NCBI RefSeq assembly: GCF_010993745.1
Contig: NZ_WOTN01000002.1
Span: 806,001-870,000 of the forward strand
Source of the DNA: Fodinicola acaciae
GTDB taxonomy: Bacteria; Actinomycetota; Actinomycetes; Mycobacteriales; HKI-0501
Direction: 5' to 3'
Length of the DNA stretch: 64,000 bases
Shown here: positions 26,624-35,129 of the stretch, one piece after another
Numbering within the stretch: the stretch's first letter is position 1
How the letters are laid out: each line of letters begins with the position of its first letter
Notes under the pieces: model-generated
What the model was told of the DNA's origin: nothing
Database searches by the model: none
The model's input: the letters and a program-made list of their open reading frames with translations, nothing else
Position numbers and translations under genes: made by a program

Positions 26624-28103
26624 CCGCAACGTCGTCGCCGTCGACCTCGGCGCGGAGAGCGGCCGGGTGATGCTGGCCAGGTTCGACGGCTCGACACTGA
26701 GTCTTGAGGTGGCGCACCGGTTTGCGAACGGCGCGCGGATGTCCGACGGTCTGCTGCGCTGGGATGTGGCCCGGTTGCTGGACAACATCTCGGACGGGAT
26801 TCGCCGTGCGGCGTCGCTGGTCGACCGCGTCGACTCGATCGGCGTCGACACCTGGGGTGTCGACTACGGTTTCTTCGACAGCGAAGGAAAACTGCTGGCC
26901 GAGCCGGTGTCGCACCGCGACGAGCGTACGCGCGGGATGATCGCGGCGGCGGCTGGCAAGGTCGGCCGCGAGCGGTTGTACGACAGCACCGGCATCCAGC
27001 TCAACGACATCAACACCATTTACCAGCTGCTCGGCGAACGGCAGACGCCCGCTGGCCGGAAGTTGCAGTCGCAGGCCGCGATGTTGTTGCTGATGCCCGA
27101 CATCGTGCATCGGCAGCTGTGTGGGTCGAGTGTCACCGAGTTCACCATCGCGAGCACGACCGGCGCGTACGACATGGTCGACCGCAGATGGGCGACCGAG
27201 CTGCTCACCGATCTCGGCATTCCGCCGCATTTCCTGCCGGAGGTGGTCGATGCCGGCACCGACCTCGGGCCGCTGCTGTTTTCCGGCGGTGGCGCGCTTT
27301 CTCGTACGCGCGTGATCGCACCTGGTTGCCACGACACGGCTTCCGCGGTCGCCGGTGTGCCGTTCGCCGATCCGGCCGCCGCGTACATTTCCTCCGGCAC
27401 CTGGTCGCTGGTCGGCGTCGAGACGCTGGAGCCGGTCATCACGCCGGTGACGCGCGCCGCCAACCTGGCCAACGAAGGAGGTGTGGCCGGCACGATCCGG
27501 CTGCTGTCCAACTGCACCGGACTGTGGATGTTGCAGGAATGCCGACGAAAATGGCACGAGGACGGCTCGTCGTACGACTATGCCGAGCTGGTCGGGCTGG
27601 CCAGGCAGGCTCCGGCCGGCGGCAGCCTGGTCAATCCGAACCACGGCGATTTCCTGCGGCCCGGCGACATGCCGGCGCGGATCGCCGACTACTGCCGGCG
27701 CACCGGGCAGCCGGTGCCGGACGGTGTCGGCGCGACCGTCCGATGTGTACTCGAGAGCCTCGCGCTCAGTTATCGGCTCACCGTCGAGAACATCGCCGCC
27801 GCCGCGGGCCGGCCGGCGCCGCTGATCCACGTGGTCGGCGGTGGCTCCAACAACGACCTGCTCAACCAGCTGACCGCCGACGCGGCCGGCGTTCCGGTGC
27901 ATGCCGGTCCGGTGGAGGCGACCGCGTACGGAAACGCCTTGGTGCAACTTGGCGCGCTCGGTGAGCTCTCGGGGTTGGCCGAGATGCGTGACGTCGTACG
28001 CGCCAGCGACCGGCCGCGGGTGACCCCGCCGAGCGGGGATGCCGGCTGGTCGGAAAGATATCCGCAGTTCCGCGATTACGTACGAGCTGATGCGCTCACT
28101 TGA
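26616..28103 (+). CDS. rhaB: Rhamnulokinase (FGGY family)
   Basis: A 495-residue carbohydrate kinase that would phosphorylate L-rhamnulose. Diagnostic RhaB features are the N-terminal AVDLGAESGRVMLARFDG phosphate loop, SIGVDTWGVDYGF, the catalytic PGCHDTASAVAGVP and the ATP-site HVVGGGSNNDLLNQLTADA. The start overlaps the DeoR stop by 8 bp. In rhizobia the equivalent kinase is needed for ABC-dependent rhamnose uptake, which fits its place in an operon with the transporter. Neither isomerase nor aldolase is nearby; the product would need enzymes encoded elsewhere. Confidence 0.92.
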   Translation: MASRNVVAVDLGAESGRVMLARFDGSTLSLEVAHRFANGARMSDGLLRWDVARLLDNISDGIRRAASLVDRVDSIGVDTWGVDYGFFDSEGKLLAEPVSHRDERTRGMIAAAAGKVGRERLYDSTGIQLNDINTIYQLLGERQTPAGRKLQSQAAMLLLMPDIVHRQLCGSSVTEFTIASTTGAYDMVDRRWATELLTDLGIPPHFLPEVVDAGTDLGPLLFSGGGALSRTRVIAPGCHDTASAVAGVPFADPAAAYISSGTWSLVGVETLEPVITPVTRAANLANEGGVAGTIRLLSNCTGLWMLQECRRKWHEDGSSYDYAELVGLARQAPAGGSLVNPNHGDFLRPGDMPARIADYCRRTGQPVPDGVGATVRCVLESLALSYRLTVENIAAAAGRPAPLIHVVGGGSNNDLLNQLTADAAGVPVHAGPVEATAYGNALVQLGALGELSGLAEMRDVVRASDRPRVTPPSGDAGWSERYPQFRDYVRADALT

Positions 28104-28169
28104 GTGGCCTCATTGGACAGTTGAGCCGCGCTGCGATTTGATGCACCGGCGAACAGGGAGGTTTGCAAC

Positions 28170-29195
28170 ATGCGATCGACGGTTTCACGTGGCATGGCGG
28201 TGTTCACGGCGGTCCTGCTGGTCGGCGCGGTCGCGCTGACCGGCTGCAGCAAGAAAAACGCCGGCACCGGAGCCGGCGGCGGCAAGAAGATCACCGTCGC
28301 GTTCGTGCCGAAGCTGCAAGGCATCCCGTATTTCGAGGCGATGAACACCGGCGGCAAGAAGGCCGCCGCGGCGCTCGGTGTCAACTGGATCTACAAGGGT
28401 GCCACCACCGCCGATCCCGGCGCGCAGACCGACATCGTCAAGTCGCTGATCCAGCAGAAGGTCGACGTGCTGGTGGTCGCGCCCAACGACCCCGACTCGC
28501 TCGCGCCGGTGTTGCAGGACGCCAAAAACGCCGGCATCCACGTGATGACCTCCGACACCGACGCGCCAAACTCCATCCGCGAGGTGTTCGTCAACCAGGC
28601 GACCGCAGAAGGCATCGGCATGAGCCTGACCGACAACCTGGTGAAGGCGATGGGTGGCAAGGGTGAGTACGCGATCGTCTCATGTGGACAGACGGCGGCC
28701 AACCTCAACTCCTGGATCGCCGTACAGAAGTCCTATGGCGCGCAGAAATATCCCAACGTGAAGCTGGACGGCATCGTCTACGCCGGTGAGGACCAGGCGA
28801 AGTCGGTGACGATGGCCAAGCAGCTGATGGCGGCGCATCCGACCCTGACCGGCCTGGTCGGCGAGTGCACCGCGTCCGCTCCCGGCGTGGCGCAGGCCGT
28901 ACGGGAATCCGGCAAGATCGGCAAGGTGTTCACCGTGGGCCTGGGCACTCCGCAGTCGATGAAGCCGTTCCTGCAGGACGGTTCCAGCAGCAGTGCGATC
29001 CTGTGGGACGTGGAAAACCTCGGTTATCTGACCGTGTGGGCCGCCAAGCAGGTCGCCGACAAGAAGTCGTTCGCCGCCACCAACAACGTGAGCGGCGCGC
29101 TGCCCGCGGTGAAATACTTCGCCGACAAGAAGATGCTGCTGCTCGGTGACCCGCTGGTGATCACCAAGGCCAACGCGGACAAGTACAACTACTGA
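28170..29195 (+). CDS. rhaS: Rhamnose-type ABC transporter substrate-binding lipoprotein
   Basis: A 341-residue periplasmic-binding-protein-like lipoprotein. The signal peptide ends in the lipobox VALTGCSKK, after which the mature protein begins ITVAFVPKLQGIPYFEAMNTGG, typical of the CUT2 family (Peripla_BP_4) that binds monosaccharides. GGGAGG stands 7 nt before the ATG. The stop overlaps the ATP-binding gene. A rhamnose ligand is inferred from the adjacent rhamnulokinase; autoinducer-2 or another sugar cannot be excluded by sequence alone. The symbol follows the rhizobial naming. Confidence 0.85.
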   Translation: MRSTVSRGMAVFTAVLLVGAVALTGCSKKNAGTGAGGGKKITVAFVPKLQGIPYFEAMNTGGKKAAAALGVNWIYKGATTADPGAQTDIVKSLIQQKVDVLVVAPNDPDSLAPVLQDAKNAGIHVMTSDTDAPNSIREVFVNQATAEGIGMSLTDNLVKAMGGKGEYAIVSCGQTAANLNSWIAVQKSYGAQKYPNVKLDGIVYAGEDQAKSVTMAKQLMAAHPTLTGLVGECTASAPGVAQAVRESGKIGKVFTVGLGTPQSMKPFLQDGSSSSAILWDVENLGYLTVWAAKQVADKKSFAATNNVSGALPAVKYFADKKMLLLGDPLVITKANADKYNY

Positions 29196-30694
29196 TGGAC
29201 CTGCTCGATGTGGCTGGCGTGCACAAGCGCTATGGCGGTGTGCACGCCCTGCGCGGCGTCGACTTTTCCGTACGCTCCGGCGAAGTGCACGCGCTGGTGG
29301 GGGAGAACGGCGCCGGCAAGTCGACGCTGATCAAGATCATCTCCGGCGCCGAGACCCCGGACGCCGGCCAGGTTTCGCTGGCCGGCGCGCCACTTTCGCT
29401 TGGTCGCACGGCGGCCGCGCTGGACGCCGGCATCGCCACGGTTTACCAGGAGCCGCAGCTTTTCGGTGAGCTCACCGTCGCCGAAAACGTGTTCATCGGC
29501 CGGGAGCTGCGCCGGTTTGGCCGCGTCGACTGGGGACAGCAGCGTTCCCGGGTCGCCTCCCTGTTGGAGCAGCTCGGCCTGGACCGGCGGCTCGCGGACG
29601 TACGCGTCGCGGACGTGCCGGTGGCAGAACAACAACTCGTGTCGATCGCCAAGGCTTTCGCACACGACGCGAAGGTGCTGATCCTCGACGAACCGTCCGC
29701 GATCCTCACCGACCGCGAGATCGAGACGCTTTTCTCGGTCGTCCGAGGCCTGCGCGACTCCGGCATGGGGATCGTCTACATCAGCCACCGGCTCGACGAG
29801 CTTTCGCAGGTGGCAGACCGGATAACCGTGCTGCGAGACGGCCAGGTGGTGGCGAGCAGGGCGGCCGCCGAGGCGACCGTGCGGCAGGTGGCCGAGCTGA
29901 TGGTCGGCCAGCCTTTGTCGGAGCTGGCCGGCAAGTCCGCGACCTCGGTCGAGGATTCCGTGCCGGCGTTGGCGGTGAGCGGCCTGTCGCACGGCGAAGC
30001 GTTCAGTGACGTGAGTTTTGACGTACGATCCGGCGAAGTCGTCGCGCTGTATGGCCTGATCGGATCCGGCGCCGGCGATGTCGCGCGTGCGCTTTATGGC
30101 ATCGACACGGCATCAGCCGGCACGATCAGCCGAAACGGCCGGGTCGTCGAGTTACGCGATCCGATCGACGCCGTGCGGCACGGGATCGCGATGCTGCCGG
30201 CCAACCGCAAGCTGCAGGGCGTGTTCTCGCCGCAAAGCATCGCCTTCAACATTTCCAGCGCGCACCTGAAACACCTGTCGCGGCTGCGGTTGTGGGTCGA
30301 CCGCAAGCGCGAGCAGTCGGTGGCCGGCGGCCTGATCTCGCGGATCGGCATCAAGACACCCGGCCCGCGTACGCCGGTCGGCGCGCTTTCCGGTGGCAAC
30401 CAACAGAAAGTCGTGCTCGCGCGGCAGCTGGTGGAGCGGCCGGACGTGCTGGTGCTGCAGGAGCCGACCCAAGGCGTCGACGTCGGCGCGAAAGAGGAAA
30501 TCCACCGCACTATCGCCTCGCTGGCCGAGGCCGGCAGCGCCGTCCTGCTGGTTTCCTCGGATCTGCAGGAAGTCCTGCTGCTCGCCGACCGGTTGCTGGT
30601 CGTACGCGCCGGCCGGATCGCGGCGACGTTTGACCGTGATGCCGCACAGGCGGACGTGCTCGCGGCCGCCGCCGGAGAGGTGGACAGCGAGTGA
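29195..30694 (+). CDS. rhaT: Sugar ABC transporter ATP-binding protein (two ATPase domains)
   Basis: A 499-residue CUT2-type ATPase with two nucleotide-binding halves. The N-terminal half has Walker A GENGAGKST and Walker B ILDEPSAIL; its signature (VAEQQLVSIAKAF) deviates from LSGGQ. The C-terminal half has a degenerate Walker A (GLIGSGAGDV) and a good signature LSGGNQQKVVLARQL. This asymmetry is normal for the family. It powers import by the permeases encoded next. Start and stop both overlap neighbouring genes, consistent with a single operon. Confidence 0.92.
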   Translation: MDLLDVAGVHKRYGGVHALRGVDFSVRSGEVHALVGENGAGKSTLIKIISGAETPDAGQVSLAGAPLSLGRTAAALDAGIATVYQEPQLFGELTVAENVFIGRELRRFGRVDWGQQRSRVASLLEQLGLDRRLADVRVADVPVAEQQLVSIAKAFAHDAKVLILDEPSAILTDREIETLFSVVRGLRDSGMGIVYISHRLDELSQVADRITVLRDGQVVASRAAAEATVRQVAELMVGQPLSELAGKSATSVEDSVPALAVSGLSHGEAFSDVSFDVRSGEVVALYGLIGSGAGDVARALYGIDTASAGTISRNGRVVELRDPIDAVRHGIAMLPANRKLQGVFSPQSIAFNISSAHLKHLSRLRLWVDRKREQSVAGGLISRIGIKTPGPRTPVGALSGGNQQKVVLARQLVERPDVLVLQEPTQGVDVGAKEEIHRTIASLAEAGSAVLLVSSDLQEVLLLADRLLVVRAGRIAATFDRDAAQADVLAAAAGEVDSE

Positions 30695-31704
30695 CCACCG
30701 TGGACATTCCGGTGCGGCGCCGACCGACCGTGCGCGCCATCGAGGGCCAGGAACTCGCGCTGGTCGTCGTCATCGCGGTGTTGTGCCTGGTCCTTTCCTT
30801 GACCACACGCACGTTCCTGACGTCGTCGAACCTGTCCAACATCCTGTTTTCAGTCGCACCGATCGCCATCATGGGGATCGGCATGACGGCCGTCATCGTG
30901 ACCGCCGGCATCGACGTCTCGGTCGGCAGCGCGGTCGCGCTGGTGATGGTGATCGTCTCGCTCGCCGTACGCGACTCCGGCCTGCCGTTCCTGCCCGCGC
31001 TGCTGCTGGCGCTTGTCCTCGGCCTGATTTTGGGGACAGTCAACGGATTGCTCGTCGCGTACGGACGTGTGCATCCGATCATCATCACCTTCGGCACACT
31101 GAACCTCTATCGGTTCGCCTCGTTGCAGGTCTTCAATTCCAAGGACGTCAACGGCGTGCCGCCGACGCTGCAGTTTTTCGGCGGTGGAGAAGGTGGCAGC
31201 ACGCTCGGTGTGCCAAACGCGTGGTGGCTCGCGATGGTGCTCGGCGCGATCATGTGGATCTACATGAGATATTGGGCCACCGGCCGGCATTGGTATGCGA
31301 TCGGCGGCGACGCCGACGCGGCCCGACTGGCCGGCGTACGAGTGGCCCGGCGGCGGGTCGCGGCGTACGCGATCACCGGTCTGCTCGTCGGGCTGGCCGC
31401 GTGTTGCCTGATCGGCAGCGGCGGCCTGATCCAGCAGAACATCGGCACCGGCCTGGAACTCCAGGTCATCGCGGCGGTTGTCATTGGTGGCACGAGCATT
31501 CTCGGCGGTCGCGGCACGGTTTTGGGGACATTGCTGGGCGCGCTGCTGGTCGGCATCGTGTCCAGCGCAATCACGCTGCTGGGCTGGCCGAGCGAGCTCA
31601 CCGAGCTGTTCATCGGCCTGTTCATCCTGCTGGCCGTCGGCGTCGACCTGGTCCGCCAGCGGCGCCGGCTGGCGGCACGGTTCGGACGCCGGAAGGTGGC
31701 CTGA
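30691..31704 (+). CDS. rhaP: Sugar ABC transporter permease 1
   Basis: A 337-residue BPD_transp_2-type inner-membrane permease with about nine or ten hydrophobic helices and the conserved GIGMTAVIVTAGIDVSVGS motif and VIGGTSILGGRGTVLGT loop. GTG 30691 overlaps the ATPase stop. It forms the membrane channel with the second permease. A long loop between helices (about residues 150-170, FFGGGEGGSTLG) is usual for this subfamily. Confidence 0.9.
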   Translation: MTTVDIPVRRRPTVRAIEGQELALVVVIAVLCLVLSLTTRTFLTSSNLSNILFSVAPIAIMGIGMTAVIVTAGIDVSVGSAVALVMVIVSLAVRDSGLPFLPALLLALVLGLILGTVNGLLVAYGRVHPIIITFGTLNLYRFASLQVFNSKDVNGVPPTLQFFGGGEGGSTLGVPNAWWLAMVLGAIMWIYMRYWATGRHWYAIGGDADAARLAGVRVARRRVAAYAITGLLVGLAACCLIGSGGLIQQNIGTGLELQVIAAVVIGGTSILGGRGTVLGTLLGALLVGIVSSAITLLGWPSELTELFIGLFILLAVGVDLVRQRRRLAARFGRRKVA

Positions 31705-32756
31705 TGGCAACGCAAACCGCCGCGCGGACCGAAGGTGTCGTCGGCAAGGTCGTGCGGATCATCCTCACCGAACGAGTGGCGCTGCTGGCCATCCTGCTGG
31801 TGATCATGTTGGTCTGGCTGAAAATCCTGGAGGCTGGCGACTATCTGACCGCGCCGTACGACCTGGCCTACCTGGCGTCGGCGCTGGAGTCGGTGGTGCC
31901 GCTGTGCCTGCTCGCCATCGCCGAACTGGTCGTGATGGTCTCCGGCCGCGGCGGCATCGACCTGTCGGTCGGCGCGATGGTCAGCCTGTCCGGCATGGTT
32001 TTCGGCTTCCTGGTTGGCAAAGCCGGCTGGCCGGTGCTGCCGGCGATCGTCGTGTGCCTGTTGTGCGGCGCGGTCTTGGGGGCCATCAACGGCTTCCTCA
32101 TCGCATACCTGCGTTTTCCGGCGCTCATCGCGACGCTGGCGACCTATTACGCATACAGCTCGATCGCGCTGGTCAGCAGCGGCAACGAGCCGATCTCGGA
32201 CAAGCCGGTGCAGGGGCTGCACTCGCTGACGCAGGCGGTCGACCTCGGCTTCCTGCCGCCGTTTCCGTTGCAGGTGCTGACGTTTCTGCTGCCGTGTGTC
32301 GTCATCGCCTGGCTGGTGCTGAACCGCACGACGTACGGCCGCAAGCTCTATGCCGTCGGCACCAACGACGCGGCCGCGACGTACGCCAGCATCCGCGTCG
32401 CGAGCGTACGATTCCGCGCGTTTCTGGCCGCTGGCGTCATTTCCGCCGTGGTCGCGATCGTGACGGTCGGTCAGTTCGCCTCCGCTCGACCGGACGCCGG
32501 CACGGTCGGCAACGGCATGGCGCTGCCGGCGATCACCATCGCCGTACTCGGCGGCGTCGCGATTTCCGGCGGTGTCGGCCGGATCGGTGGTGTGGTCGCG
32601 GCCTCGGTTTTGGTGGTGTGGCTCAACGCCGGCATCCTGCTGATGTTCACCGGATCGCAGGGAAGCCAGTTCCAGCTGCTGGCGCTCGGCACGGTCCTCA
32701 TCGGATCGGCTCTGCTGAACGCTTTCACCCTCCGCCGCTACGGCTCACTCCACTAG
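31704..32756 (+). CDS. rhaQ: Sugar ABC transporter permease 2
   Basis: A 350-residue BPD_transp_2 permease. The ATG overlaps the previous stop (ATGA at 31701-31706). It shows the GRGGIDLSVGAMVSLSG and AVLGGVAISGGVGRIGG motifs and about nine or ten membrane helices. It is the last gene of the operon that starts with the DeoR regulator. A short inverted repeat (TAGGGC/GCCCTA near 32786-32813) lies between it and the convergent FAD oxidoreductase gene and may act as a weak terminator. Confidence 0.9.
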   Translation: MATQTAARTEGVVGKVVRIILTERVALLAILLVIMLVWLKILEAGDYLTAPYDLAYLASALESVVPLCLLAIAELVVMVSGRGGIDLSVGAMVSLSGMVFGFLVGKAGWPVLPAIVVCLLCGAVLGAINGFLIAYLRFPALIATLATYYAYSSIALVSSGNEPISDKPVQGLHSLTQAVDLGFLPPFPLQVLTFLLPCVVIAWLVLNRTTYGRKLYAVGTNDAAATYASIRVASVRFRAFLAAGVISAVVAIVTVGQFASARPDAGTVGNGMALPAITIAVLGGVAISGGVGRIGGVVAASVLVVWLNAGILLMFTGSQGSQFQLLALGTVLIGSALLNAFTLRRYGSLH

Positions 32757-32806
32757 GGTCCATGCGACCATCCAGCGGCACGTAGGGCGGCCGAAAGGTT
32801 TAGGCC

Positions 32807-34336
32807 CTAGGCGGTGAGGATGGCCATGGCGGCGTTGTGGCCGGGGATGCCGCTGACGCCGCCGCCTCGGATCGCCCCGGCGCCACACAGCAGGATCCGG
32901 TCGTAGGAGGTCTCCACACCCCAACGGCCGACCTGAGCCGGATCTCGCGCGTACGGCCAGGAAAGGTCGCGGTGGAAGATGTGGCCGGCCGGCAGGCCGA
33001 GCTCCGTCTCCAGGTCGAGCGGCGTTTTCGCCTCGATGCAGGGATTTCCGGACCCGTCGCGGAGCAGGCAGTCCTCGATCGGCTCGGCGAGCACCGAGTT
33101 GAGCGAGGCGATGGTCGCGCGCAGAGCCACGGCTCGGGCGTTGTCGTTGTCGTCAGCGAAAAGCCGCGCCGGCATGTGCAGTCCGAAGAGCGTGAGCGTC
33201 GCGAGGCCGGCTTTCTGCTCGGCGGTGCCGAGAATCGACGGGTCCGTCAGCGAGTGGCAATAGATCTCGGCCGGCGGCAGCGTCGGGATCTGACCGGCCG
33301 CGGCCTGTGCGTACGCGGTCTCCAGCTGGTCGAAGGTCTCGTTGATATGAAAGGTGCCGCCGAAAGCGTCGACTGGATCGAGGTCACGCTGCCGCAGCCG
33401 AGGAAGTCGCGACAGGACCATGTTGACCTTGAGTTGCGCGCCTTCCGGAGCTTCGGCCGGCTCCTCGCCGAGCAGCCGCGCGAGAGTTTGCGGCGCGACG
33501 TTGGCGAGCACGTGGCCGCCGTGCACGACGTGTTCCTGATCGTCGTGCCGATAACGCACCTCGCCGTCCGGTGTGATCGACAGGGCCTCGGCACCGGTCA
33601 CCAGCTCGGCGCCGGCCGACCGCGCGACAGCGGAAAGCGAGCCGGTGACCGCGCCCATGCCGCCGACTGGCACATCCCAGTCGCCGGTGCCGTTTCCGAT
33701 GAGGTGATAGAGCAGGCAGCGATTCTGTTTCAGGCTCGGCTCGCCGGCGGAGGCAAACGTGCCGATCAGTGCGTCGGTCAGCACCACGCCGCGTACGGTG
33801 TCGTCGCCGAAGCGGTCCGTCAGCGTCTCGCCGATCGGCCGCTCGAAAAGCATCGACCACGCGTCCTCGTCGTCGATCCGAGCGCGCAGCGCGTCTCGAC
33901 TCGGCAGCGGCTCGGTGAGCGTGTCGAAAATCCGCTCGGCGACTCGTCCGGTCTGCCGATATAACCGTTGCCACGCCGAGAAATCCCGGTCGGATCCGGT
34001 GATGGAGCGAAACGACGCGGCGGTCCGGTCGGTGTTCGCCGTGTCGACGAGCAGGCCGTCGTCACCGGTCGGCGTGTACGAGGAGATGCGTCGCCGGCGC
34101 AGCGTCACGTCCAGGCCGAGGTCGGCGATGACCTTGCGTGGCAGCAGGCTCACCAGATACGAATAGCGCGACAGTCGCACGTCGACGCCGTCGAAAGCGC
34201 GAAACGACACCGCGGCGCCACCGACGGCGTCTTTACGCTCCAGCACCAAAACCGACCGGCCGGCGCGGGCCAGATAGCTCGCCGCGACCAGGCCGTTGTG
34301 TCCGCCACCAACGATAACCGCGTCGTATCCAGTCAT
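32807..34336 (-). CDS. FAD-dependent oxidoreductase, phytoene-dehydrogenase-like
   Basis: A 509-residue flavoprotein (NAD(P)/FAD-dependent, CrtI/amine-oxidase superfamily). The N terminus carries the dinucleotide-binding GGGHNG motif and ERKDAVGG, the C terminus GAGAIRGGGVSGIPGHNAA. No carotenoid genes are adjacent, so the substrate is unknown; the sequence fits the broad family of pyridine-nucleotide-disulfide-domain-containing protein 2-like proteins. The frame runs further upstream, but ATG 34336 gives the family N terminus MTGYDAVIVGGG. A TATTGT box 6 nt upstream suggests a leaderless message, and it faces the APH-fold gene with only 20 bp between the starts. Confidence 0.85.
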   Translation of the reverse strand: MTGYDAVIVGGGHNGLVAASYLARAGRSVLVLERKDAVGGAAVSFRAFDGVDVRLSRYSYLVSLLPRKVIADLGLDVTLRRRRISSYTPTGDDGLLVDTANTDRTAASFRSITGSDRDFSAWQRLYRQTGRVAERIFDTLTEPLPSRDALRARIDDEDAWSMLFERPIGETLTDRFGDDTVRGVVLTDALIGTFASAGEPSLKQNRCLLYHLIGNGTGDWDVPVGGMGAVTGSLSAVARSAGAELVTGAEALSITPDGEVRYRHDDQEHVVHGGHVLANVAPQTLARLLGEEPAEAPEGAQLKVNMVLSRLPRLRQRDLDPVDAFGGTFHINETFDQLETAYAQAAAGQIPTLPPAEIYCHSLTDPSILGTAEQKAGLATLTLFGLHMPARLFADDNDNARAVALRATIASLNSVLAEPIEDCLLRDGSGNPCIEAKTPLDLETELGLPAGHIFHRDLSWPYARDPAQVGRWGVETSYDRILLCGAGAIRGGGVSGIPGHNAAMAILTA

Positions 34337-34356
34337 GTTTCGACAATAATCAGTGC
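34337..34356. promoter_or_regulatory. Overlapping divergent -10 boxes
   Basis: The 20 bp between the start codons contain ACAATAAT (34343-34350). Read on the minus strand, TATTGT ends 6 nt before ATG 34336; on the plus strand AATAAT ends 6 nt before ATG 34357. Both genes could be leaderless and compete for RNA polymerase. -35 boxes would lie inside the opposite genes and are weak. Confidence 0.4.
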
Positions 34357-35100
34357 ATGGAGCGACTGGAAGGTGGCAACGCGGCGGGTGCCGTCCGCAT
34401 CGGCGATACGGTACGCCGGCCGATCGGTCCGTGGACGCCGTCGGTGCACGCGCTGTTGGCACACCTCGAAGACAAGGATTTTCCCGGTGCGCCGCGCGTC
34501 CGCGGGATCGACGCGGAGGGCCGTGAGGTGCTGACCTTCCTCGACGGCGAGACGATCGGCGACCGGAAGCCGTGGCCGCGCTGGGTCCACGCCGAGGAAA
34601 CGCTCGACCAGGTGGCGACCTGGCTACGTGCGTATCACGAGGCGGTCGCCGATTTCGTGCCGCCTGACGCGGCGATGTGGCGCTATAACCGGAAATGGCG
34701 GCCTGGCCTGATCGTCGCGCACAACGATGCCGCACCATACAACGCCGCCTGGCGCGACGACCGGCTGGCCGGCTTTTTCGACTGGGATTTCGCCGGACCG
34801 GTCAGCAGGGCCGCCGATCTGGCTTTCGTCGCCTTCAGCTGGGTCCCGCTGCACGCACGTCAGGTCGTGGCGGCGGAGGGCTTCACCGATTTCGCCGGTC
34901 GCCGCCGGCGTCTGGAGCGTTTCCTGCGATCGTACGGCTCGCCGTGGGAGCTGGCCGAGATCGTCGAGATCATGCGTCAGCAGATACGCGCGCACGCCGA
35001 TGACATCGCGGCGGGCGGCGATCCGCTCTCGGTGAAGATGGCGGGTCAGGGCGTCGCGGACAACCTCAACCAGGCGATGGCCGAGCTCGACCAGCTCTGA
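34357..35100 (+). CDS. Aminoglycoside phosphotransferase-fold protein
   Basis: A 247-residue protein of the APH/protein-kinase-like fold. The catalytic loop HNDAAPYN and the metal-binding FFDWDFAGPVSRAADLA are present. At 247 residues it is short: the N-terminal lobe is reduced and no glycine-rich ATP loop is obvious. Such proteins phosphorylate small molecules, including antibiotics or sugars, but resistance cannot be claimed. It is divergent from the FAD oxidoreductase and is followed by a ROK regulator. Confidence 0.75.
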   Translation: MERLEGGNAAGAVRIGDTVRRPIGPWTPSVHALLAHLEDKDFPGAPRVRGIDAEGREVLTFLDGETIGDRKPWPRWVHAEETLDQVATWLRAYHEAVADFVPPDAAMWRYNRKWRPGLIVAHNDAAPYNAAWRDDRLAGFFDWDFAGPVSRAADLAFVAFSWVPLHARQVVAAEGFTDFAGRRRRLERFLRSYGSPWELAEIVEIMRQQIRAHADDIAAGGDPLSVKMAGQGVADNLNQAMAELDQL

Positions 35101-35129
35101 CAGGGTAGTTTTGGAGAGGTCTTGCGTAT

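Noticed and set aside
34357-35100. Aminoglycoside resistance gene
   Set aside because: The protein has the APH catalytic loop but a reduced N-terminal lobe and no specific similarity that I can identify to known resistance enzymes; context gives no support.
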